From Phocoena phocoena (taxonomy: Eukaryota; Chordata; Mammalia; Artiodactyla; Phocoenidae): DNA of 64,000 bases. The translations under genes were made by a program, and so were the position numbers. The stretch covers positions 50,220,759 to 50,284,758 of the forward strand of contig NC_089232.1 of assembly GCF_963924675.1 (NCBI RefSeq), in the 5' to 3' direction. Shown in pieces: positions 37,001 to 49,400 of the stretch; within the stretch, counting starts at the first letter, position 1; the number at the start of each line of letters is the position of its first letter. Under the pieces are notes generated by a model. It was given only the letters and a program-made list of their open reading frames with translations, was not told where the DNA came from and searched no databases.

Positions 37001-40000
37001 ATATTTTGCAGCCCTACCTTCCAGTTTATGTCCGTTTTATGAAACAGTAAAGAGAAGGAACAGAGTCACATGAACAGAACAAGCCTCCCGCCCACCATGA
37101 CAAGGATTAACTGGAAGGAGGAGAAAAGGGAAGGACTTCGGGTAAATAAGTACTATTCAAAGAAATGCTGACTGCAAAACTACTTACAATTAAAATAAAG
37201 TCAGAGCAATAAATAATACAACTACTTCTTGCCTGACATAAATGAGATGTTACTTTAAAATGAGTTAGAAATAAAATGGTTAGAAAAATGTTATGTCTAG
37301 AGGTTAAATGCCACCATTTGAGAAAGGAAATGCTGATTTTTTTGGCCCAAGAACTTTCAATTGAAAAACATACTAACACTGCTTAGGTAGCATGAACTCA
37401 CCTGAAGTCTGCTGTTGTTCTGACTGGCTACCTTCATCTCTTCTGCCAGTGCCTCTTTAGACTTTTCAGCCAAGGCCAGTCTTTTAGAGAGTGCTCGGCA
37501 CTGTTAAATCAGAAAACATTCAATTATCCCAGGGACCATTTCCCCAAACCAAATTTACTTCAGGGAAGGTTACTAGAAAACAATCCCCCAAACCGAAAGT
37601 ACTTCCTCCCTTCCTTCCACAAATATCTACTGAACATCTACAGGCCTTGTACCACACACTGGACCACACAAAAGAAAGATGTGGGCCTCACTCTCATCAT
37701 TTTAATAAGGGAAAAAAAGTCTACTAACCCAAGCTCATCGCTGTTTTTTCCTAGCTCTAGCCTGATGACCAGTGGCTACAAAACCACCAGAAGTTTCTAC
37801 ATTTACCCAGGATTCATTTACACCCCCATTGGATGAGAAGGGAAGTGGTTATTTCAAAAGTGATCAATGGCATCATGCAATATGAATCCTAAGATACTTT
37901 TCTTGTGTTTTAAGTCCTTTATTGGAGACCATATCACAGAAACAATAAAAGCTTTACAGCCCCACTCAACAGATGAAAAAAAAAAATGAGTACAGGACTT
38001 CAAAGATCCCACTTGCTGTCTTTGGGGATTCTAACCAAGGCTATCCAGAGACAGAGTAGATCAAGAAGAAAAAAGAAAAATTCTATTTCATACTACTGTT
38101 CAAAGAGGGCGTGCCATTAAAAGGATCACTAAATTTTCTGATAAACCATGAGACTGACAAGGAGGATCTGTTAAGACATGTTCAAATGTTATGTCAACAT
38201 CAGAGGCTCAGACCGACCATTCCAGTAAAGTAGTACAGAGGGTTACCGCTTCCTGTTTACAGACAAGGAAAAACGAGAACAATTTAAAAATTCTTGTGTC
38301 ACAATTGTGCTGAAAGAATTTACTAAGATAAGCAAATCTCTTGGAAGTAAGACAGCCTCAGAAATCCCCCGGTTACTCATTTTACTCCTCACAAGAGAAT
38401 TTCAGGAAAGTTAAGCCAACCAAATCAACCACCCTCCTTTAACCGCACATCTATCGGTGTGCTTAGCACTGAACCTGAAAAAGAGGGAAAGAGCTTTGCA
38501 AAGCACGGGTCCTCATGAGGATGACAATCAAGCCTAAGAGAGTAATTCAGAAGGCAGTTAGGGATCCAAACCAGGCCACCATGATGTGCTGTGTGCACTG
38601 AGTGGCTGGGATGGTAAGCACTGCAGCAGTTCAGCTTGCCGTCCTCCCCGTTTTCTACAGCTCAACAGCCATCACTACTGATCATCTTATCAAACAGGTA
38701 TGCATCACTAAGCTAGGCACATCATTTATTTCAGCAGGAGGAAAGAAGCAAAGCCCCCCTCCACTCCTAGCAACTGGATTCCTATCAACTCTTCTCCGTC
38801 TCTGTAAAACAGGAGAAAATCACAAAGTCGCATCCCAATGAAGGGTGTTGTCTTTCCTTTGTCAATTTCCTTCACAGTTTAAAGCATTATAATTCTCCGT
38901 CTAACATCTATAACTAACCTTTTAATAAAAAGTTTCCCATCAGAGACCTTACAGGTATTCTTATATATTGAGCGACATCCATTCTATCTTATCATTTGCT
39001 TCTCACTCTTTGATATCTGTAATTTCTTCCTTCATTTTCTCCCCTTCTTATCAATGAATTTGTATAATTTTATTATCTTGCATAGTGTTTTTCTAATCCT
39101 CTTAAGAAAATGAATTATTTGGTGAGGGAAGAAGAAAATGTAACAAAAAGAAAGATTTTGTATTTTTTAAAGGTTGAAAGAGGTTACATTTTGCATTTTA
39201 TCATTTACAAAAACTGATTTCCACAAGTTGTCATTAGAAACTAGAGAGTATTTAAAAAAAAAAAAAACAAAGAATCAGGCATACTTTGCTTTGAATTTCC
39301 CTAAACGAAAATTCCTTGATCTATGAATGTTACCTGCCTATAACTTTCTTTTTTTTTTTTTTTATAACTTTCTAAAACAAGATTATAATCTATAATTATA
39401 ATGCTCCAAAACATAACCATAAGAAAGGCTACCTGTTATATTCACTGCAATAAAGATTTTTGGTTGGTATGTGGACCAATCTATACGAACTCTAACCAAA
39501 TCCATATTGCAGACACAGAGACTCTGACCTCTCTCCTCTAGTGAACAGCTAGACAGTGACCTAATTCCTGAAGGGGTTAGAAAAATCCACCTGATCCAAT
39601 AAACTCTCCACTCACCTCAGCATAAAAATGCACTGACTTGCTATCAGCCAGCTGCAGCTGAGACGTCAGTTCCACTATCCTTGCCATGTAGTGATTTCTA
39701 ATTAAGTCTTCCCGAGATTCCACATCTGGAGCCTAAACAGAGCACACATAACTCAATAAATAAATGCCAGTGGAATGAAGCAGTTCTGAGAGAGAGAGAG
39801 AGAGAGAGAGGAAAAAAAACAAAATTAATATCACTTTAGCAAAAAAAAAAAAAAGACATTTCCTACATTTTCCTTTGAAATTTGATGGGAAATCATAGTT
39901 TTCCCACCCCTCGGAGAAACTTCAGACAGGGCAGGTAAATATATATTGCAAATTTCTTTTATTCAGCACCCTGCCTATCTCACAATGAAGCTGAGGCTTC

Positions 40001-43000
40001 AAGAGAACAAAGCAGAAGTGAAGTCTTGGGACGCCCACCACCCATGGGGTCATGTCTCTCCACTCAGTTTTTATCTGCCACACACCTAATTTTCAAAATC
40101 TCAATCTGTCTGACTTCTATGTCCTCCTCTAACTGGAAGAGAACAGGTGAAAGGGGAGCATTTATTGGAACTCCTAAAAATCTGAACATTCTTTTTTCCC
40201 CCAAATTCTCTTAAAAAAGCTCTTATACTCTTAAACATACTAACAAATTAAACTATTTCTATAATGAACAATTTATGGCCCTTGTCCCAGACTAGATTTC
40301 TACTAGTCACTCTAGCAATAACACACCACTCAGTTTAGTTTAAAAATATATGCAGAAGTTCAAGGTTACCTAAAGTATAAGGCTAATAAGGAAATCAAAG
40401 AATTTACTTGAACTATATTTACCAGTTTACCATACTGACTGGAAAGCTGAGTGACTTCAGTGTTCTTTTAATGGTTATTTGTGAGCCTGTAATATCTGTA
40501 ATATTTCAAAATCTTGTAATATTTCAAAACTAAAATGTGCAAACCTATCTGACAAGCCAAATCTGACCTGGGTTCAGTCACTTGAGGGCTGAAAAGAACT
40601 ACCAAGCCCACTGATGGTCAAGGCCCTGAAAAGCCCTGCTTTGCCAGCTGGCCCACTGGGAGGGTAACGGCTCGCAGCCTCCTGCCACATGCCAGAGAGC
40701 TTGTCAAACTGCCAAGTCAAGTCATTCAAGGAGGCAATTACAGACAGGCTGTAATTTATCGGTGACAGTTAAAACTGACCCAGAGAGAAAAGCAACATGG
40801 ATCCACATTTGCTAGAATTGTCAGAAACGCAATTAGATGAAGCTGACTTTTGGCGGATTTTGTTAACAAACATGTGGCAAGATGTTTACTAACAAACAAC
40901 ATGATGTTAAGCACACATTACCTTACTGTCAGACGTCCTGGTTAAAATCCCAATCTAGAACATAAGGGAAAAAAGCTTTAGAACAGACTGCTTACACTTC
41001 AAACGCAATAGCTTAAACACTTGTAATGTTTTTCTCTTCTCAGTTCACACTGTTTCAAAGCACACTTGTGGGAATTCCCTGGCAGTCCAGTGATTAGGAC
41101 TCAGAGCTTTCACTGCTGTGGGCCTGGGGTTCAATCCCTGGTTGGGGAACTAAGATCCCACAGGCTACATGGCATGGCCAAAAAAGTAAAATAAAAAAAT
41201 AAAATAAGCAACATTAAAAAAAAATAAAACAAAACAACAACAGCAACAAAAAACCAAGCACACTAGCAGTGGAGTTCTAGACGATTACCCTCAAATCAAT
41301 CATCTTTCAACACAAAGAAGCTGGACCTACAGATAAGTAACCACAGTCATCATTTCTGTCATGAGGCAGGAATGGATAGTGACCATCACTATTTCCTCTA
41401 TCAGAATGCTGTTAGCCATTTTCACTGAAACCCAACAAACTGTCTGGGAAGAGAGAGAGGAAGAACAGTTTTTAACTCCTCTTGTCATTGCTACGCTTAT
41501 TTCCAAAGCAGCGGCCAAAGAGACCTAAAGACAGTTTCATGGTGACCATAATAACTAAACATTCCAAACGCAAAACACAAATAGCAAACTCTCTGGCTGA
41601 AAGGTCAAAAGGATAAAGAAGAAATACCATTATGACATTAATAAGTATTAACTTCAGATTTAAGCTAATGAAAAAGTATATGTATTACAGACATACTGAA
41701 GTGCCGCCAGGTTTTTTAAAGCTTCCTTTTGTGGATTCAGAGTTCAAAAACAGATAGTAGTCATGGTTCTTGAATTCATTTTATTGTTCAAAGTGGAAGG
41801 GCAAGTGCTTGGGCTCAGTAAGTTAAGGAAACTATTGGAAACTCAGTTTTGATGGATTCTGTTAATCAGAGATGACAGCCAACAAACAGTTTTCATGGAT
41901 TCTAAATAATATCCTCAAGAGTACTACTCTGAACTGTGAGCAGTATATGAATGTTATGCCCACCTAGCTGTAAAAGGAACTTTTTTATAAGACCTTTATT
42001 AATAGAGGAGCCATAACTTTCTACACACTAAAGCAGGAATAGCAATTAGTCTTTCAGTGAAAAACCGTTTACAGTAACACACTCATCATTTTAATTTTAT
42101 ACATTCAAACATGAGTACATTTGGCAAAATAAATCACAAGCATGGGATCTACCCCTTATCCCCTTTACTCCTCGGTTATGGTTTGAGAATGTAGTACAGC
42201 AAACAGTCCTGAAAAGGAATGGAATCGTATAACTTCAAGAAAAAGTTGCAAAATTTATAATTTCAACATTTTCTCATATGCCACTGATGAGAGTTTAAAC
42301 TAATACAGTCCTTTGAGAAAATAATTTGGCAGTAGAGATCAAGGAACTTAAAAACATTCATGCCTTTTGACCCAATAACTCTAACCCTGAGAATATACCC
42401 CAAAGAAATCATCTGGAGGCAGAAAGAATCTTATGCATAAAAATGAGATGTTATTTAAAATAATAAAAATTATAACCAATGTCATAGGTAAACTTAGGTA
42501 TATTCTATATAGAATACTATGGAATCAATAACTAAGTTTACATAGAGTTTCTAATAACAGGATAAATGTTTGTTTATTAATGTTATGCTAAAAGATTTTA
42601 AATTTTATATAGTATAATGTCAACCAAGTATGAAATTTTGTAGAAAAAAATGTTAACAGCGGTTGTTGGGTATTCAGGAAAATGTCAACTTTTTTTCTTC
42701 TTTTACTCTTCTGTATTTTAAAATTATCTACAACGTACGTTTATTGTTTTTATACTTGAAATATATATATTTTAAAATTCTGTGAATTTAAGCAGTGCTA
42801 TTTTTTTTTTTTTTTTTGCGGTACACGGGCCTCTCACTGTTGTGGTCTCTCCCGTTGCAGAGCACAGGCTCCGGACACGCAGCTTCAGCGGCCATGGCTC
42901 ACAGGCCTAGCCGCTCCACAGCATGCAGGATCTTTCCGGACCGGGGCACGAACCCGTGTCGCCTGCATCAGCAGGCAGGCTCTCAACCACTGTGCCACCA

Positions 43001-43349
43001 GGGAAGCCCTAAGCAGTGCATTTTAATTTCAGCAAAAAAAAAATGAAAACTTGTAGTTTTCTGTGCTTTTTCTTTCTTGAGGTTACTGTTATCTTTTTTA
43101 TTGGCTGCATTGTGTCTTCTTTGCTGTGCATGGGCTTTCTCTAGTTGCGGTGAGCGGAGCTACTCTTCATTGTGGTGGCTTCTCTTGTTGCAGAGCACGG
43201 GCTCTAGGTACGCGGGCCTCAGTAGTTGTGGCTCGAGGGCTCTAGAGCGCAGGCTCAGTAGTTGTGGTGCACGGACTTAGCTGCTCCATGGCGTGTGGGA
43301 TCTTCCCGGACCAGGGATCGAACCTGTGACCCCTGCATTGTCAGGCAGA

Positions 43350-43404
<55 letters not shown>

Positions 43405-46400
43405 TGTGTTTGTTTGCGGTACACGGGCCTCTCACTGTTGTGGCCTCTCCCGCTGCGGAGCACAGGCTCCGGACGCGCAGGCTCAGCGGCCACGGCTCAC
43501 GGGCCCAGCCGCTCCGCAGCATGTGGGATCTTCCCAGACCGGGGCACGAACCCGTGTCCCCTGCATTGGCAGGCGGGCTCTCAACCACTGCGCCACCAGG
43601 GAAGCCCGGCAGGCAGATTCTTAACCACTGCGCCACCAGAGAAGTCCCTATCTTTTATTACAATAATTAACAGGGGGCTGAATGTTCAAATTACAGTCCT
43701 AGATATGTTAATTAAACATAATAAACAGTTAACTTTTGCAATGCTATAGGGTTAGAAATAAGAAGTTTCTATCTGATGTAACTTTTTCAGCCCCAAAGTG
43801 CTTGAACCAAAGGAACCTTCTGGGGACTTTTGAGTTTCCTTTGTTAGTCAATTAACTTTAAAATGGGCATAGACTTTGTTCCAACACCCAAGAGGACGAC
43901 AACAGAAGGAGACACACACACTCAGTTCACTTAACTTCACTTAAGGCAGGATGGGAGGTTGCGGGGGCGGTGGGGTGATAAAAAGAGGCTGAAAAGGAAA
44001 CATCAGGGAAGGCAAAAAAAAAAAAAAGCCTCCCTTTTTCTCTCTATTGTCTCCAGGTTATTTTCGGCAGGAATCTGCCACGTGCAGGAGAGAAAGTGAA
44101 TTATGTGGGGAGACCCTTCTCTCAGCCTGAAATACTCTTCTCCTGCCTTGGTCTCCTGCTCATTTATGAAACACACCCATGTTACCTCCTTTGGGATGCC
44201 CTCCCCAAGCCCTCCAGGCGACTTCTCTGTCATCTCCCAGCACTCTGGACAGATGTCTATCCAGGCTCTCATTCCATTAGACTGAAAGCAACCAAGGGAC
44301 GGGAATAGATTCACCATATAGACTAGACTGTGAAAAATGCAAGGAGGCCAACCAGGTCTTGGTTCTCTGATCCTGACTGTCAAAGACAATGCCCAAAACT
44401 GGGGTTCATGGAAAATGTGGCAACTCAACTGTACCTTAATGATGGGAAGAGTTTTGAATTCAAGAAAGTTGAGAAGTTGGAAGGCAAAGTATTTGAGTAT
44501 GTAGGTGACAGGAGTTATGAATAAATAGGCATCCAGGCAAAAGAAACAGCTTGAACAATACAGGGAAGCAAAAACACAAAAAACATTATCAGGAAAGAAA
44601 GCTCGGTTTGAGTTTGTACAGGGAAATGCTGAAGAAACGTAGTTTGGAATAGGTGTTCACAGACCTTGAATGCCAAACTAATGAGTAGACTATATCCTAT
44701 AGATAACAGGGAGCCACTAAAAGTCTAGAAGCAATAGAGTGCATAATCAGTAACATACTCTAGGAAAATTACTCTTCTAGCACCTTATGAAGTGGGTGGG
44801 AGGAAAGAGATCCTTAACAGATGCAGACAGAAATAGCACACACATGCTAACCAGACAGACAACTTAAAGTTATAGCAACTTCCAAACTCACCAAACCCAA
44901 ATAAAGTCATCATCACTCACAGACCAATAGTGTTTGGTACTAAAGGTTTCCCATGTCCCTGGAAATCTTTCTCACTTGCATATGTAAGAATAGTGTGCTC
45001 TCCTTTGAAAATGTTCAAATAAAAAGACAGTCCTCAACTTTCAGCAACTGACATTAATGACTCAAATACACCAGTGTTGCCAACTTCCAGTACTTCAGAA
45101 AGGCAAGCCATAAACAAATACGTTTGTCCGCTGATCTATTTTCTGACACCCATCAGAGCAAAAGGCCATGTTGATTAAAAGGACAGGGTGTGGACCTAGA
45201 TGTTCTGGGTTTGAACCCTAGATCCATCACTTACCAAGTGTGTGACTTCAGATGAGTTACTCTACCTCTCTGTCCACCAGTTTCCTCATCTATAAAATGA
45301 AGATATGATAGTACCTGCAATCTCATAGGATCTGTGTGAGGACTGACTGAGTTAACACACTGAAAAGTCCTTAGAACCGTGGCTGGCATATGATTACTGC
45401 AATTACTATCACTGTCATCAGTGCCCTCCCTGGTCTGCTCCCATAGTTACTCCCGGCCAGCACCAATTACTGTTAGTGCAAATGGGAGAAAACGGAAGGA
45501 GCAGATGCAGGGAAGCAGGGAGAGAAGACAGGAGAAAGAAGAAATCAGACCCAATGGAGAACAGTCTGACCTGATCAATAAACAGACTCTGAAGGGAAGT
45601 CCAAAGATGAGTGCTGGCAGTGTTGCACTTCCCCAGATGGTACCCGAACTGATGTCAGAATTCTGCTCTGTTTGTTAAATGTTCTTCTAGGCAGTCACCT
45701 TCCCCTATCAGAGGCAATGTGCAACACCTGTGGCTGAGACTCAGCCTTGCCATCAGGGGTCACATAGGATCATCCAGTGAGCACAGCAGCCATTCAAATC
45801 ACTGCTCTGAGAAGTCTGCTTTATGTTTTTTACTTTTCTAAAACATTTTCATTCTTTTTTCCTCCCCTACATTTTATTATGAAAATTTTCAAACATATAG
45901 AAAAGTTGGAGAAAAAAGTATAATAATCATATGTAGCCACCATCTACATTCAGTAATTAACAATTTGCTCATTTGCTTAATTTATCTGTGTATGTATATA
46001 TTTCCTGAACAATCTGAGAGTAAGTTGCAGATATGATGATACCTTACCCTGAGTACTTTAGCATTTATCTCCAAAAAATAAAGGTATTCTCCTAAATAAT
46101 CAAAGTATCATTATCACACCTAAGAAAACTAATAATAATCCACGTTTCTCACACTGTTGATGTGCAGTGAGGTCTGTATACATCTTGAAAACAGAAGTTA
46201 ATTTGTATATATTACTATCAGGTATGCTCTGAATCAGATGCAAGGGAGATGTGAGAAGGACCATAACTTGCTGTTCAAAAGCATCAGTGAGCTACAGGGG
46301 TAGCCTTAGGACAGGGCTGTCAAAAAGTGCCATGGCTCTCCTTAAATTTCTCAAAAAATGCTAACGAAAATATATTTAATGAGATCATTCTAATTTTGAG

Positions 46401-49400
46401 GGTTTTTTTCCCTTCCCTTCCTGATTTCTCATTTTCTAGATTTTCTAATTTTTTTTAACAGTGGGCAGAAAAATATAATCAGAAAACTTTTCTCAATGTA
46501 ACTGAATTTTATAATTCCAACAGAGATGTTTCTTCACCTTCTAAATCACTGCAATTAAATATAAGCAAGAAATATAAAGTTGCAAAATAACTTGTCAGTA
46601 TACTGTCTTATGAAGTTTAGCTAACCTGATGGGTTTCTATATTATACGTATGTCATAAAGCTTTATACTACCTAGGAATACACCACGTAATTGGTTAAAA
46701 ATGGTATTTGTCATCATTTCTATAAAAAGTTAGGCAGTTAGTCCTTTGTCAGAAACATAACCCCCATATCACCAATGTTGCAGTGGAGAAACAGAATCAT
46801 CTTAAATCTGACTTACTATATCTTCTCCAGCACCACAGCCCTTACCGTGGGGAAGTCTCACATGTAAAATCAAAGAGAATTTAATAAGGTTGCTTTTTTG
46901 AAGGGGGCATCCTGCTTACCAATCTGCTTTTTCTAGAGCACATGGATTATTCCTGTTATCAAGTGACATGTACTTTAGATGGTTAACACTGAACACTAAG
47001 ATGGATCCCCACCAATTACCATTTAAAAAAAGAAGACACTTACCAAACTAGTGCTGTGAACGGGCACCGGCACAGCCTTGGCAGACGCATCTTCCTGGCC
47101 CGCAGCGGTCACCACGGCGGCCCCTTCCTGGGCTACCCCAACCGCCTGCCCACTACTTGTGCTCTTCAGTTTATCTGCAGTTCGCTGGTTTTCTTTCTCC
47201 AGCTTGATTTTAGCTAACTGTGCTTCCAACATCCAATGTTCTTTTTCCTGCTCCAGTTTAGAAATCTTCTCCAAACTCTGCTGAACCTTGAAAGCAACAG
47301 AGAGTTCTGCACCTTAGAGGATGATGCAGACAAAACTTACCAGCCAAAAAAAAATACTTTATGGAATGTAGACCAAAACTACTTCACAGGTGTGAAAACA
47401 AAAAAGCTTGATCCTGGAATAGGGAACGTTTTATTAAACAGGATACAAAAAGCACAACCATAAATTGAGAAATTGAACTAGAATGAAATTTTTTAAATCT
47501 CTATTTATCACAAGGTATAATAGAGAGAGTAAACAGGAAAGCCACAAAGTGGTAGATGCATGTATCCAACAGTGGACTAATACCCATAACATATATAAAG
47601 AACTTCTATAAATCAATGATAAAAAGACAGTCAACCCAATAGAGAAACAGGAGAAAAGAAGACTTGAATAGGCACCTGAACGTTACTATAAACATAAAAA
47701 AGAAGGTATCCAATGTCACTATTAACCAAGGAAAAGCAATTTAAAACCACCCAAATGAATAAAAACAAAACACACAAAAAAAACCACCCAAATGACTAAA
47801 ATGAAAGACAGAAAATACAAAGATGGACATGTTTATGGAGCAACTGGAACTATCATATAGTGCTTGGGGGAGTGGAATTTGGGACAAACACTTTGAAAAC
47901 TGTTTGGCAGGATCTTTGAAAATTGAACTTGTATCCTATGACTTAGCAATTCTACTTCTAAGTATACACCCAAGAGAAAAACATGTATGTTTATCAAAAG
48001 ACAAGTATAAGAATGCCCATAGCAGCCCTACCATGGTCAAACACTTGAAAACTACCCAAATAGTCATAAGCTGTAAGAATGGATAAATAAATTATGTATT
48101 TTCACACGACAGAATACTCAACAGGAATGAAAATGGACCAATTACAACTACACATAACATGGATGACTATTATAAATATAATGTTGAACAAAAGAAGCCA
48201 GATCTGAAAGAGATGCTACATAATTCTCATTTAATATGAAGTTCGGTATCAGGCAACAGAACAAAGAATGCAGGATAATGGTTACCTCTGGGGAAAGAGG
48301 AGAGTAGTAACTGGAAAGGGGCATGAGGAAAGTTTCTGAGGTCCTGGCAATCTTTTTTTTACAGGTATATACCTTACATAAAGAAATATTCTTTTTAAAA
48401 AATTTTATCTAGCTACCAGTTACATTAATGTGTTTACTTATGAAAATTCACTGAAATATATTAATAATTTATATACTTTTCTTTAAGTATGTTATGCTTC
48501 AATAAGAAGCTTAAAAAAAGCTAATTTTCAAGGCAAATGAAAGCTTGAGAATTAAATAAAAATAAAAACAATCTTAGAGTGAATTCCAAATGCTTTACCA
48601 ACTATCATCGTTGAACAATTACCACGTACCACTGTTCATGATATTTTCCTGCCAGTATCCTACTGAAGCCTCCTAACAGTCCTACAATTCTCACGTCTCA
48701 AAGAGGAGAACTTGAAGTCCCAGCAGCTCGACCACCTGCAAAGCTAACAAACAGAGCCAGGATGTGGGACCTCATGTGTCTGGCTCACAAGTCTGATTCT
48801 TTTCACCCGATCACACTGCCTCTCATTGGCTCAATTAATCCTTATGGGACCCTGAAAGGTAGGTATTATCCTCGCTTTAGAGAGGCAGGATGTGAGACCC
48901 GGAGTGCTTATCAGACTAGCCTGCAGCTGGTCAATGGCAGAGTGAGAAAAGCAATAGCTCTGAAGTCAGACCATTCTGCTACTTACTAGCTACTATGGAT
49001 AAAAGCTGTTTAATTTCTTTGAGCCTTACTTTCCTCACATAAAATAAGAAGGAAATCTAAAATAAATTTTTAAGATACTCCACATTTCACTCTTTGTCTC
49101 AGGAATTTTGTTTTTTAGGAATTATTATGTGGATTAAATTTTTAGCTTCAACATCCTATTGAATTAATGTTGAAAAGATAAGTGATATGTGTCCAATGAA
49201 AATAAGGTCGGCATAGGCAAAATACTGTCTCAGATAAATTTGTGCTCTCTTTAAAATAAATTTTTCCAAAACTAAAGCAAGCCAGGTGTTAAAGTAAATA
49301 AATCTCTGGCGAATGCTAAACTGGGGTCAGTTTGTACCAACTTCTGAAAAAAATAATACCACCTACCTCCACCTGCCACCCAAATTCAACTGATCAATTG

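Noticed and set aside
43262..43749. Open frames of 120-141 codons with Val-Cys repeats
   Set aside because: They run through two nested SINEs and a (TG)n microsatellite; there is no gene.
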